DNA of 64,000 nt from Ectobius pallidus (taxonomy: Eukaryota; Arthropoda; Insecta; Blattodea; Ectobiidae), in assembly GCA_964059195.1 (NCBI GenBank), contig CAXKWD010000005.1, positions 149,511,265 to 149,575,264 of the forward strand, in the 5' to 3' direction. Positions 47,115-59,780 of the stretch are shown here, piece by piece (within the stretch, counting starts at the first letter, position 1; the number at the start of each line of letters is the position of its first letter). The notes beneath the pieces are model-generated. The model saw only the letters and a program-made list of their open reading frames with translations, was not told the origin of the DNA and searched no databases. Both the position numbers and the translations under genes were made by a program.

Positions 47115-47672
47115 TAGGGTGGCCATATGTCTGACAATGCCGGGCAATCCAATTCTGAATTATTTATCCTCCATCTGGCAAAAAATCATACTGGACACTA
47201 ATTTTTCCTCCTTTTTCAGATTGAATGATAGGTAAATGTTTTCCCATGATATTCAAAGCATGGAAAAATCATATAAACTGCCTGCAAATGGATTCAGTTA
47301 GCAGCAGTTACTCGAAAGAATTTTCCGCCATGTTCTATCAATTTCTGCCTGACAAACAACCTGTATGCATTGCTAGCAAAGAAGAAACATACAGAAAAAA
47401 AAGTCATATTCATCAGTTCTTGGTCACTGTTAAGAAATCTGTATGTTGTTTTTGGTTGACTACTCGTAATGCAGACTACTCATAATAAATCTACCATTTG
47501 ACTGAAGCAATTTGAAGTGAGAGTAGAACTTCAGGTTAAATTGTAAAATTAAAACAAAAACGTACAGGTGAGTTATCACAAGTTTATTTAAAGTAGGTTC
47601 TCACCATATATGTTGTAGTCTTTGTACACTGTGATTGTCCTCTACTTTCCAAGTTTGGAAGTGGTCACCCTA
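47115..47672. repeat. hAT-like MITE, copy 1 of 2
   Basis: Ends TAGGGTGGCCATATG and complement of TTTAGGGTGACCACTTCC. The interior shares ATTGTATGTTG/TCTGTATGTTG, TTTGAAGCAATTTRAAGT and AAAACAAAAACGYACAG with 55545-56070. Confidence 0.5.
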
Positions 47673-48169
47673 AATGTTCGGATCATAAGTAGACACAGGG
47701 TCTGTCCCTAACCAAAGCTACTGCCGAAATGAAGGTCGCAAATAGTTGAGCCCTAAGAAGTGAATGGAAGAAAGAATTCAGGTAAATGCATAACCTCCCT
47801 ATTGTTTTCAAGTTTATAGAAAACTCACAGTAAAATCAATCTGGATATTCTATAGTCACACTTCATACAATTCGAGAGAATCATCTTTTCTCCATTAGGA
47901 CTATTATATTATGTTAAAATACAAGGAATATTTGGGTCTAAACCATTCATTTTTGGTGCAATAATTTGCTCTTACTTCAAAACTATTATTATTATTGAAT
48001 TTTCAGAAAATAAAAGAGAACCCTATTGTGCATTAGCATATTAAGGTTATAGTTTAACAATTACAATCAATTTACAACAGATTGAACATTATGATGAAAG
48101 CTTATTAAAGATGCGGTGTATGAATGTTAGAAAATGAGAATAACAACATTGTTTTTTAAATATACGAAA

Positions 48170-48480
48170 CAGAGGTTTTGCCAGTTCATTGACACAAAAA
48201 TTCAGGTGATATTGTAGGGTATATCTTGATCTTCCAAAGTCAGGACAGTCAAAAAGCAAGTGTTACACTGTTTGAGAGGAACCACAGAAAGCAAAAGTAA
48301 TCATCTGGAACATTGATATTAAATCGCTCAAAATACGATTTAAATTTGCCGTGGCCGGATAGGAATTGTGTAAGCACAAAGATTGACATGAGCATTTTGC
48401 ACTGGAGTCGATGGTGGATCTCGGGAAAGAATATTCCTCTCGTTAAGGGTCCTTTTGAGCTTGCGGTCCAGATTCAAAAC
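48170..48480 (-). mobile_element. LINE C-terminal fragment, frameshifted
   Basis: Minus-strand frames spell QFLSGHGKFKSYFERFNINV, PDDYFCF, then SSQTV, HLLF, DCPDFGRSRYTL. This is the post-RNase H CxC-H-C segment of Jockey/I/R1-type LINEs. At least one frameshift and one stop. Confidence 0.6.
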
Positions 48481-48489
48481 TATTAAGAA

Positions 48490-49843
48490 ACCATTAAAAA
48501 TCAATTTTGGCATTTTAAAGATCTGCCATGCAGAGTGACGTTAATACCTATAATAGCAACAGCATGGCTTGGCTACATGGTATTTTGAACTTCAACGTGC
48601 ATCTCCTTTTGGTTTGTTGGACTGTGCACAGAAACATATTTTTATGTTTAAAGAGTAAAGTTAAAATCTACTATACAAAAGGAGCTGTGATAAGTAAATT
48701 TAAATGTAATGAATGTTACACACTGTTTTAGAGTCGAATCAATGAATTACTCCTAGGAAAGGGTACATTTCCAGTTACTTGGTGTAGACAGTTTCTTGGC
48801 ATAGACCTTTCCTACCCTCAATGGTCAGTTGCCAATTCTAGCGGACAGCAAACAAATTCCTGCCTGCTCCTTGCACCTTTCGTCCCATGTAAGCATGGAG
48901 TACTTTCTCGACACTTGTGGCATTTACCAATCCTAGTGAAGGCTATTTCACTTCCAAAAATGAGTCACTATTACCAATATTTAGGAAGAATATGGTAAAC
49001 GTCGTATGCTTTTTTACTACAAATAAAAGATATATATAGCCTACAGGCTATATTTGATAATGTTTACCATTTAATGAGCAAAAGCCAATAATATTCTACA
49101 TACTTCTTTAGAAATCAGCAAATTTGAAAATGAATATAAAGTTTCCCTACATTATTGAAGCCATATGAGCTTGACAATACATAATAATATGGTTGCCATA
49201 TTACTGCAAAAACTACCATTACTCCTATGTAGAAAGCTTTTATTCAATAGGTCTTCACACCAATCCTCTATGGGCTCCCAGGCAGGGGTGGAAGCATATC
49301 CAATCCTAGGGGTGTTTCATTGATACAAATCTTACAAAAATAAAACCTTAGTACCAGTACTGGTACTGAAAAATACCGAACACTTAATGATTGAACACAT
49401 ATATGTAATTACTGCATAATATTGTCTGTATGTAATTCTGACTATAGTATAGCATGAGTATTCATAATAAGACATAATGTAACACATTATGTTATCACAT
49501 CATTCTGACTTGTACAGTAAGTTAAGTTACATAATCTCACATAATCAGAAGTATGTTATGGCAATGGTAAATATAGCAGATATTCAATTAAAATATTATT
49601 TGATTTGTTGAAATAATTTAATTTTTGGAAAATAAATCTTACCCTAGTAAAAAGGAACTTTTGATATTGATTCTGTAATGGTGGTTTCAAGAGGAATAGG
49701 TTCATAAGATTTTTTCGATACCCACAGAATTCTCACGAACTGAATCATATCTGATTTAACTCTGTGGAAGTTACAAGTTACTACTTATATATGGTGTATG
49801 AAGATTGAATTGAATACACTGAATTTGGATTAGTAGCCTATTA
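48490..49843. other. Unassigned DNA
   Basis: No gene or clear repeat recognised. Confidence 0.3.
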
Positions 49844-50452
49844 GGGAGCATTCACACCAAAGTAGCATGCCACTTGTGACATGCTACCTGGATGCACGCT
49901 CCACGTTACTAATTTAAAATGCCAAATAAACAAGTTGAGGTCTTCACACCAAAGTAAGGTGGTAAAAGTGCAGCTTGCAGAGTGTGACATTCATTTCTTC
50001 AGATAGATCTGGACTTATTTCATGCGACGATACTCGGGATGATGCAAACGTACAGTTGCCTTTTCAGCTGTTTTCTAATTGCTAAGAAAATTCAACACTT
50101 ATTTGCATGTGTAGCAGTAGATTATGGCAAAGGTGTCATGAAAACTGCTTGAAAGAGAGCTATTTAACATACAATTTGTACATGTGTAGACTTTACAATG
50201 TGGCAATCGAAACTAGTAGGAAAAAAGCCTTTATTAAAATTACTAAAACTATATCCTCTTTAGGTAAATTACATTATTTTAAATGGGTTTTTCAATTGTT
50301 CAAGTGAAAATATATAATTTACATTAAACTGCAGATTGCATATATGCTACTTCAGTATGAATGCAAAACTGTGAACCATGCAACTCAATGTGCAGCCTGC
50401 ATTCGGGTAGTGCGATTCGCGATGCGCATGCTACTTCAGTGTGAATGCTCAC
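49844..50452. mobile_element. Harbinger-like MITE with TTA target duplication
   Basis: TTA at 49841-49843 and 50453-50455. Ends GGGAGCATTCACACCAAAGT and complement of GTGAGCATTCACACTGAAGT. GCATGC-containing subterminal repeats and an internal second TTCACACCAAAGTA copy at about 49943. Non-coding. Confidence 0.65.
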
Positions 50453-50455
50453 TTA

Positions 50456-52471
50456 AACTAATCTCTTCTTAATCCACTATTTCTAATAAAAACAGAAGAA
50501 ATTGTACGTAGATATAAAATCAAATCAAATCAGTTCCCGTTTTTCTATTACCAGTACTTACATAAAACATTATTTATGGTATGGGTACTGAGCTAACACA
50601 AACATTTCAGGAGAATTCAGAAAAATGTTAGTGTGATAAGCAAGTTTTCAAATTAGCCTACAAATGTGAGCTTCTGAATATGCTAAGCTTATTCGATTCA
50701 ATCTTAAGACGCATTTAACTTGGTAGTGCAATTAATAGTCATCTATTTATTTTTTAAGTTAAAAATTCAATGCAATATTGACAAGCTAAGAAAACTAATT
50801 ATGATATTTTAAGTCTCCAGAAAATTGCTTCAAGTGAAATAATGTGCAAACTAAAAACTGATTATAGTTTTGTAGGACAAATCAGTACAGAAATATTTAA
50901 ATATATATTTCATGTACTGGTATTGTCAGCCACAGTGATGTAACCTACCACATTCAATGTTGTCACATATTTGTTCTGGAAATTATTTATAGACAAATAA
51001 ATTTGGGGTTCAGTTTCTGCAACAGTAACATAGTAGAAACACCAATTTTCCAGTGATAGTTGGAAATGCTAGGAACAGGCGGAACTAATTTTTAAAAAAA
51101 TAATATATTTTTAATCGTAGAAACTCAATGTCAATGTTAACATTTTAATACATTATATCCCTTGATTCTACCTCTTGTAAAAATTCCTAGAATGAGGAAG
51201 CCTATGAGTATTAGAATACAAGAAATCTTGTGTCCGTCCTACCTGCTGACTATCCCAGAAACCAATTTGGAGATCTCAAAGATAAGTAACTAAAGAATAT
51301 GGTACAATTACATTAAGTAGTACTACCATTGTAGGGCTGAGTGATTATTTTTGGTGGTAATTCAGATATTTGTTATATTACAAGTTAAAGATGCATACGT
51401 ATCTCGGAATTCAGGTGGGATTGATCTGGGTGGTGCATTCTCTACCCAAGGTCACAAGTTCGATCCCCGTCCAGATTGATGGCATTTAAGTGACAGGTCC
51501 ATGTCTGTAGATTTACAGTCATGTAACAGAACTTTTGTAGTACTACATTCTGGCACAATAGCAACAGTTACAGGCATGCATTTAGTGACATAATTTAGCT
51601 AATATTTTTGTAATTAACCTAACATAAAAAAATATTAGATTTGAACTACAGTATTTACCATTTGGAAGATAAATGGGTAGACCTAATAGTTTATTTTATT
51701 GGTCCTTTTTCTCATTCCCTTAAATCAATATCTGCTATATGCATATTTTATGAACACCTCAAATCTCTTAAATATATCTCAATGTGAAAACCTGAATAAG
51801 GTATGCCCAAGCTTTATTGTTAATATTTATTCCATTCATGTGTCTAAAAACTATGGAGCTAACTCAATTATGATTCTAATTTATGTAAATTTATGTAAAT
51901 TAACCTAAAGGACTGCTAGAAATACAACATTAGGCATATATCCTTCAGTGAATGAGGTTAGGGCGTTGGAATATGAGAAATAAGGCATGGTAAATGGTAT
52001 CATTTCACACAAAAAATTACAGTCTAATAATGCTGAAAAATATTATAAATAAAGCAGGATTTACATTCTTCATAAAAGTGTAAAAATACATGACAACTCA
52101 TGTGTATAAATAGATAGTTTACAGATTATTTAAGTCTAAATACTGACCAGATTGTTGTATTATAAAGTGAAATTAAATCTACCTGTAGGAGAAAGTTGCA
52201 CTTATCTTGATTGAAGGTACAGTAGGCCTATATTGAAAGCAGAGAGTGCAATGAAGTTGTATAAATTTGCCACTAGAGTTAGCACTTACTATTAAGAATA
52301 CTCATGCTGCCATCTAGTAAAGAAAGTTTGAACAGTTAGTACTAGTCTAAACACTGGGATTCTGTGAAATCTCTGTCACTTATCAAAATTCAAGCCTTGA
52401 AAAATTGAAATGCTCATAACATTCTGGTGTGACCCATATTAGATTTAGTCTGTTGCAACCCTGATTTAAAC
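50456..52471. other. Mostly unassigned AT-rich DNA with one SINE-like unit
   Basis: Only 51400-51510 stands out (see separate entry). Short open frames show no family similarity. Confidence 0.3.
51400..51510 (+). repeat. tRNA-derived SINE head
   Basis: GGTGGTGCATTCTCTACCC (A-box-like) and AAGGTCACAAGTTCGATCCC (B-box match) precede a short body. No tail or duplication identified. Confidence 0.4.
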
Positions 52472-52623
52472 AGAGAACCTAGTAATTAAATTGTATTGGA
52501 AGTAACACAGTGAAGTTATATAACGTAATAATTATATATGAGTTGAAACTTTTACACTAGACTTCACTTCTGGTATAGTTTTACCTGTACATGTTTCGGC
52601 GCCTTTGCAACCATTTTCAACAG

Positions 52624-53292
52624 TCATACTTCAACTGTCGTGCTACCCTCTCGTGGCCGTGGAATAAATCTCGAGATGAGGTCGTCATTGGTTGGGATGT
52701 CGAAGTTCATCAGCCGGTCCCCCCTCTTGTGTATGAAAATTCTTTCCCAAATAGAAAGCTCCCTGTGGCCTCGGACACATTTTAATAATTCTGGTTCTCT
52801 GATAATTTCATGCCCATCGTTCCAAAAGTGTGCGGCTACTGCTGATTTGTCTGTATTTCCAAATTTTGTGTGTCTTAGGTGTTCTTTAGTTCTAACTTCC
52901 AGTTTCCTTTTGGTTTTTCCCACATAAACTTTATCACAATCGTTACAATTAAACTGGTATATCCCCGACTTTTTACTATGATGTGGATTCTCCAAATTTG
53001 TAGATTTCAACAAGTTTCTTAGGGAATATCTGTTCACAGGTGCTGTGGTGATGCCATATTTTTTGAACACTTTTCTGAATTTATTGTCGGCCCAAGGGTG
53101 GTAAGTAATCTTCTTGTATTTCCGGTTCTCTTCTACAGGTTTCAGGGTGGTGATGTCTCTGGTTAATTTTTGTTTCTTGCACAATGGGTTTAGTAGAGAG
53201 CTTATCGAGAAGAAAATAAAAAAGTGCAAGAAACAAAAATTAACCAGAGACATCACCACCCTGAAACCTGTAGAAGAGAACCGGAAATACAA
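52624..53292 (-). pseudogene. Penelope-like GIY-YIG endonuclease domain, left inverted copy
   Basis: Identical at protein level to the right copy from CKKQKLTRDITTLKPVEENR to the stop. Upstream of that point the frame runs into antisense sequence of the spacer and right arm, so the copy is truncated about 14 residues earlier than its partner. Confidence 0.85.
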
Positions 53293-53782
53293 GAAGATTA
53301 CTTACCACCCTTGGGCCGACAATAAATTCAGAAAAGTGTTCAAAAAATATGGCATCACCACAGCACCTGTGAACAGATATTCCCTAAGAAACTTGTTGAA
53401 ATCTACAAATTTGGAGAATCCACATCATAGTAAAAAGTCGGGGATATACCAGTTTAATTGTAACGATTGTGATAAAGTTTATGTGGGAAAAACCAAAAGG
53501 AAACTGGAAGTTAGAACTAAAGAACACCTAAGACACACAAAATTTGGAAATACAGACAAATCAGCAGTAGCCGCACACTTTTGGAACGATGGGCATGAAA
53601 TTATCAGAGAACCAGAATTATTAAAATGTGTCCGAGGCCACAGGGAGCTTTCTATTTGGGAAAGAATTTTCATACACAAGAGGGGGGACCGGCTGATGAA
53701 CTTCGACATCCCAACCAATGACGACCTCATCTCGAGATTTATTCCACGGCCACGAGAGGGTAGCACGACAGTTGAAGTATGA
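53114..53782 (+). pseudogene. Penelope-like GIY-YIG endonuclease domain, right copy
   Basis: Authentic element coding begins about 53183 (NGFSRELIEKKIKKCKKQ); the 23 residues before it are antisense of the left arm. It continues SGIYQFNCNDCDKVYVGKTK with the GIY and YVG motifs, a CxxC pair, RTKEHLRHTK, SAVAAHFWNDGHEI, and ELLKCVRGHRELSIWERIFI. It would nick DNA for target-primed insertion. The reverse transcriptase domain is absent. Confidence 0.85.
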
Positions 53783-53892
53783 CTGTTGAAAATGGTTGCA
53801 AAGGCGCCGAAACATGTACAGGTAAAACTATACCAGAAGTGAAGTCTAGTGTAAAAGTTTCAACTCATATATAATTATTAAGAGAACCTAGT

Positions 53893-55097
53893 GTTTAATG
53901 ATGCGAACACCAACTCAACTTCCTAGAGCAATAATATAATAATTGTATTTTGTGTGAGATTGCCTGTTCCACATACTGATGAGGAGTTATATTACAGTGA
54001 CCTTTACTCTAGCCTTCAAAGTTTCAAGATGACATAGTGATAGCTAAAGCTGTTCTATAGAATGATTAATAGGTGGTTTCACAATGACCTTCTGTGTTCA
54101 GTGTCTTGAGAAGGTTTCTTTACATTTCATCCTTTTAGCGTAGAGTAGTATTTAAATATAAATTATAGATTAATAAGTTCTAATATTCTTCTCACCAGCA
54201 CTTATGTCTTTCAGTTATAATGTAAGAGCCTGTAAAAGCACAAACACTCTAATTTCATTTTGTAATACCGTTATCATCGTTGCTAGGAACAAAGGCTTTC
54301 ATGTACACCCATGATAGTACTTTATATATCGAAGGAATAACTACCGGTATTAACCAAATTACTGAACTCTTCAGAAGAGCATTAAAAGTTTCAATATCCC
54401 TGAATATTATTAATAATTTTTCACTCAATATTGCATGACATTAATTGCTTTATTAGAAAAATCATTTGCTGGCATCATAACTTGATGTAGGACTAGTAGT
54501 TCTGTGCTGATGAATGTGCTATACAAATAGAGGAAGATGAATAAGATAAATTTAATAACATTTTACAGTGAATTCAAAATTAGTGTTGAACATGAAGTAA
54601 TAATTTTGATATACAATTAAAATAGTTAAAATACACAATTTTGTAGTGTCCTGATGAATTAGGACTGTATTATTTTAGGGCTAATAGAAGTTAATACTGG
54701 TTTAAAACAGAGAACACATACATTTTCTGATTTTTACCATCACATATCGTCACCAGACTTGAGGAACTCAATGGTACTGTTGCCCCAGCACTTATGCTAT
54801 CAGCAGTATGAATACCGGATACCATTGAATGGCCTAAAGAAGGAACAGATCTGAAGAAAATGTGAAAGTGGTTTTTCTCCCCCCTTCAAGAAAATCAACT
54901 TAATTCCAAAGAGTATGAGGGACTGTAAACCTTTCAGGTACCAGCGACAACAAATCTATGCAAATAGCAAATTCCAAAATTAAGAGTGTTCTATTTAGCA
55001 ACATCTACTTTGGAGGAATGGTATGCTTTAGGATAATAAAATCACAACCCTATATGCCAATCACCATATTTTTTATACTATTTACTTTTTGGTGAGA
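53893..55097. other. Unassigned DNA
   Basis: No gene or clear repeat recognised. Confidence 0.3.
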
Positions 55098-55426
55098 CCA
55101 CCTGCATGGAGTAGTGGTTAGCACTGTCGCCTACAGTTTCACAATTCTAGGTTCGAATTCTGGTATGTCCTCGGATTTTTCTGAGGCAGGGAAGTCTGGT
55201 ATGGAGTGCACTCAGCTTTGTGATACCAATTGAGGTGCTCCTTGATAAAGAAATAGTGGCTCTGGTCACAAAATCCAACAATATTGGACTTGAGAGTCAG
55301 CATACTGATCACATGATCACAATCCTGCCATTTGTCTATGGTAGATGATCCAGCAGTCAGATGGTAGGCCAAGTGCTACAAGAGATGTAGCGCCATGGAG
55401 TTTAGTTTAGTTAGTTTCTAATGAAG
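55098..55426 (+). repeat. tRNA-derived SINE (family B), copy 1
   Basis: Head GCATGGAGTAGTGGTTAGCA (A box) and TAGGTTCGAATTCTGG (B box), body GTGCACTCAGC...GTCAGCATACTGA, and a (TTTAG)n tail at about 55405-55420. Confidence 0.75.
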
Positions 55427-55544
55427 TTCTGATTTTCATGAAGATGTAATTTTTCATGATGCCACGTGTTCAATTAGTGTTTTAGTTTTGGCTCATATGA
55501 TTTGACTACATACATCTAGCTTCGTGCTGAACCGCCAAATTTTG

Positions 55545-56070
55545 AGCTAGTTAGCCTCCATCCGGCATTAACTTGCGCCATGAGCTAATTTTTCCCCTTT
55601 TCTGAAGCTTAACTGCAGAAAAATGTTTTTCTGTGTTGTTTGATTTGCAACATGGAAAAAGGATTTAAGCTATCTGCGAGTGAGCGCTGTTAAATTAAAG
55701 TTCAAATCTGCAACAATCTCTCAGAAGAGTGCTTTGCAATAAATTTCTGCATATCAGTCAATTTGTAGTCACTACTAGTACAGGAGTGAAGTAAACAGTA
55801 GACATTAACATTCATCAGTTTTTGATAATTACTAACTAAATTGTATGTTGCTTTTAGGTTAAGATCTTTATAATTCTATGTTATTTTGTTTGAAGCAATT
55901 TAAAGTAGGTAGAGAATAAGGGTTAAACATGTAACAAAAACGCACAGTTGAAGGGGACCACAAATTTATCCTTTAAGTTAGGTTCTTGCCACATAGCCTA
56001 TGTTGTGGTTTATATATAACTTACATGTCAATGTCATTCATTTTCAGTTTGGAGGAGGTCGCCCTGACTA
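55545..56070. repeat. hAT-like MITE, copy 2 of 2
   Basis: Diverged relative of 47115-47672 in the same orientation, ending GGAGGAGGTCGCCCTGA. The left terminus is not clear. Confidence 0.4.
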
Positions 56071-56746
56071 GTGAATCATCAATCCTAATATTAAGATGTA
56101 GTATAGATATGACCTATTCAATTCTTCAACATTTTGTGAGTTGTCCTCTACCCATCTGCTGATAATACAGCAGTCAGTATGATTATATAGTATCAGTAGA
56201 GGCACCTGATTTTTTGTAAAGTGCAAAATGCGAAATTCCTAAATGAAAAATCACATATTCGGTTAAAAATTCAAATTATTCACCTTTCAGCAAAATCGTG
56301 AAATATTTGACGAAATTACGTGAATTACATTGGAAGTAATTTTAAGGTGTCAACCTAAGATGATGGAAACTGCATTTTCCTCATTGAAGGGAAAATGTAA
56401 CAATAAAAATTAAAAGTTGCTGTTTCAAACGATTTCACAATCCATCAATATATACCGAAAACAAGAGTTCATTTTTATTCCTTAAGACACCTAACAAAAA
56501 TAGTAAAGTTGTTGACAAAATTAAATAAAAATAATACCAAATCTGACAAAAGTTTTAGATGCCTCTCTAAGTGGTTCCTAAGAATTCAGCAAATTAATTC
56601 TCGTAAATAAATAAGTTTACTCATAAATATTAATAACATATTCTTCAGTCACCATCCAGGTTAGAAGTATCAGTACAATACTATAACTAGTATTATTTAA
56701 CCTCTCAATTAGCACTGGTATTTTATTCCCAGTATATGCCTCAATT

Positions 56747-57025
56747 GACAGCCTGTGTGGACTTGTGCTTAGCGTTGATGGCAATGAGTCTTCAGCCTGG
56801 GTTTGATGACCAGTACCTCCTTGGAATTTTTTGAGGTAGGGAGGTCTGGAAGAGGGTGCACTCAGCCTAACAACACAAACTAAGGAGCTACTTGATTGAG
56901 AAGTAGTAGCTCCGATCATGGAAACCATCATTATCGGCTGTGGGTGTCAGCATACTGACCACATGCCCCGAATCCTGTCATCTGCCTATGGTCCTGCAGG
57001 GATATAGTATCATAGAGTTTAGTTT
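56747..57025 (+). repeat. tRNA-derived SINE (family B), copy 2, with 16-bp target duplication
   Basis: AGTATATG(C/T)CTCAATT flanks at 56731-56746 and 57026-57041 (one mismatch). The body shares GTGCACTCAGC, GTCAGCATACTGA and a (TTTAG)n tail with 55098-55426. The A and B boxes are degraded. Confidence 0.75.
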
Positions 57026-57502
57026 AGTATATGTCTCAATTCCACAGAGGAATAACTTTAAGTACAAAATAGATCATTTTAGGCATACAACAGCAATATA
57101 ATTGTTTGCAAAATTAGGATATCAAACAACACCGAACACAAGTAACAGTTGTATAATTTAAATAAAAAGCTATTTAATTATGAGTCAGTTTTGAAACGTG
57201 AATTGTATGTATTAACTTTGCAGACACATTATTTTGATTAGGAAAGAAAGAAAACTCTACTAGGTAGGCTTAAATCTGGTGTCACTCTGAAATCTTCCCT
57301 TATAACTAAATGCTCTTGAATGGTGATATTTTTACCTCTTCATTCCATTGCTTATACAGAACTTATTCCTAGCAATGATGATATGCTTCTTTAGTGATAC
57401 AGTGAATTCCAATCTTGTAACAAAACAAATTCAGGTATCTAAAAATAAGTACCATGAATGTGACTGTATAAGTGTGAATGTCATATTGTATTAAAAATGC
57501 AC

Positions 57503-57800
57503 CTACATGACAAGTCGCAATTTCAGTAATTTATTGTGTATTGCTTTGTGGAGTGTATGCTTCAAACTACTCTCAGACATCAAGCCGGAAGTCAATCTCC
57601 TGCCAACCCTTTGTAGCATGTAAGGGTCAATCTCAGTGATTGATGCTTTGATGCGAAAGCACAGATTGTCTAACAATGTTGGGAGCAGTGGTAGAAAAAC
57701 ACAATCCTTTACAGAATCCCACCTCAAAACAGCACGGCCTATCCATCTTCGTTGCAATGTAGCATTGAGATGGTCTCAAACGCTCCCATGGTAATGCAAA
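57503..57800 (-). pseudogene. Tc1/mariner-like transposase C-terminal relic
   Basis: The minus strand reads LQRRWIGRAVLRWDSVKDCV, FLPLLPTLLDNLCFRIKASI, then DPYMLQRVGRRL. This fits the family pattern LQRRWIGR...VKDxVFxPPLPxxLxxLRxRI...ML. The intervening PDLTPCDFFLWG catalytic stretch is deleted. Confidence 0.6.
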
Positions 57801-58449
57801 GGAGCACTATCTAGTTGAAAAATGAACTGTGCGTTCTTTCTTTAAAGGGAGCCTGTAAAGCATTTCAGCTTCCCAGTAGCAAACTAGAGTTAAACAAAGA
57901 ATGGCCATGACAGTTCATGCAGTAAAACCTGAGTAAAATCAGTAAAGCAAAACCTAGTTCCCTTCACGCCTACTTCAGCGATCATAAAGTGAATCTATAG
58001 CAGCTTTATGTTTGCTTTAAAAAATAATGTGAAGGAAATCTGCACTATCCTCTTCAAGCTACAGGAGGAACTATTGCTCCAGCATATGAAGGAAATGTTT
58101 CCTGTCATGGTATTATTATTAGCCTTGTGGCCGGTGAATCCTCTTTCGTCACGAGGGCAGTTGCACACACCAGTGAATGCCACAATGTTTCAATGTTATA
58201 TTGCATGATTCCAATAGGATTGCAATAATTAAAAGCAATATTTTTTAGTGATAAATAAATGCTTTTATTATAATAATACATACTCTAAATGAACAATACA
58301 CAAAACCACATAGCCTATCAAGAATGAATAAAATGGAAGAGATGTACACTTATCTTCTACACACAATCTGGATATCTGAATTTTCATTGGCCTTGGGATT
58401 TCTCCATTAGGTCACAACGATATCACATTGTTTCTTACAAATATGTTTT

Positions 58450-58774
58450 CGGCATGAGTTGCAGGTTTCATTGTTCAGTTGTTTTTTATATTTTGTTTAT
58501 TATTGACAATAATGTCAATCATGTCTACACTGATGAATTCCATTTCATTTGGAATGTTTCTGCCACTATGTTATGGACTGGGAAGAACTTTGATTGTGTT
58601 TTTATTTCTCATAAAATGATCCTTACCAATGTAGAAGTAATTTTCGTCATCATGAATGTCCCAGCTGAGTTTATCATTAGATATTGGTTGTTCAGAACTA
58701 CTTTTGTGGTCTTCCTCCTCTGTAACCTCTGATTCATCATCCATACCAGAGAAAATTAAAATCCCATTCTTCAT
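58450..58774 (-). pseudogene. Possible piggyBac-like transposase N-terminal relic
   Basis: Minus-strand acidic MDDESEVTEEEDHKSSSEQ, then ENYFYIGKDHFMRNKN, IKVLPSP, and after a stop RNIPNEMEFISVDMIDIIV. The order acidic tail, IGKD/W-region, aromatic-rich DMID(I/L)IV helix resembles the N-terminal part of piggyBac-like transposases. Short and broken, so uncertain. Confidence 0.35.
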
Positions 58775-58779
58775 TTGAT

Positions 58780-59780
58780 GATTCTAAAAGAAGTTTTTGA
58801 AGGTTTAAGAAAGATAGAAACAAAATTACAAAGATGCAGATGATAGATTGGTCACACTATTATAAATTCAGAATAATTAAATGATCCACAACTGAAATAA
58901 AAACAATTTATAAAAGAATAATACAACAAAAACTATAAATACGTCAAAGTAAATTTTACTTACATTTTCAGTTGCATTCAGCATACAGTGATGCAATCAA
59001 ACTCTTCTGTTCTTTGAAGCTTCCTTACTACTGACACAAGGGGACCAGTGAAATCTAGTGTGAAAGATCACAACCAAAACATTGCTAAGAGTTCATCTGA
59101 TCACATGCAGCACTCTCTTCACAATAATTAAAAGTACAGCCTACTTCGGGGTTAAAGAAAATGGGTCCATAAATCTTATGATGAAAAATGGCAAACAAAC
59201 TCATTTAAATGGGGGAATCATGTTGGTGTTGGAACATTTCATGGAGTTTTGCATTTTCCCTTATCTTTAAATATTCAATATTCCTGAAAGTTGGAAAGTT
59301 GCTTCATTGCTGTGAATCAATCTTTCAGAGAATTCATCCTCTTCCATTAATGTGAGGAGATCAACACAGAAGGTTGTTCGCAAAGCAAGGGCATTGTCTT
59401 TTATGGCTTGAACCGGTTGTAAGAGGTAGGGCTGTCAGTAGTATATATTTCCATATATCCATCATACAGTTTTGAATGGCAGATTAAGTTTTCTTGAAGC
59501 CAAGGGAATACGTGCGAAACATGCTCAACAATGTTCCATTCTCTCTTCCCCATCCAATAAATGTTCTTTTACATATGTAGCATGAATCTTTAAACTGTGC
59601 ATATCACTTATCTAATGGATTACCTTTCCACAAGGTGCATTTATCTGATCTTTGGCCTGGCAATGACTTTAAATGCTAACCACAGAGCTAATTATATAGT
59701 AAGAATTTCTATTCTCTAGTCAATATCATTTTCTTTTGGTGCTCTCTTGATGGAAAGCAGAAACAATACAAGGATATTAT
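58780..59780. other. Unassigned DNA
   Basis: No gene recognised; may include further decayed transposon sequence. Confidence 0.25.

Larger units (their letters stand above)
52484..53880. mobile_element. Penelope-like element as a head-to-head palindrome
   Basis: The 12-bp duplication AGAGAACCTAGT is at 52472-52483 and 53881-53892. Inside, arms of 657 bp (52526-53182 and 53224-53880) are inverted copies around a 41-bp spacer, plus a 42-bp unique extension at the left (52484-52525). Each arm encodes the same GIY-YIG endonuclease end. Both copies are 5'-truncated, the right one extending 41 bp further. Inverted partial copies and a short one-sided tail are known features of Penelope-like retroelements. 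Confidence 0.85.

Noticed and set aside
52591..52927. + strand frames in the Penelope arm and their mirror at 53479-53815
   Set aside because: Antisense of the endonuclease coding sequence; identical only because the arms are palindromic.
52526..53880. Assembly artefact explaining the palindrome
   Set aside because: A 12-bp duplication and a one-sided 42-bp tail bound the structure, and the right copy extends 41 bp further than the left, as expected for a real insertion; still worth long-read confirmation.
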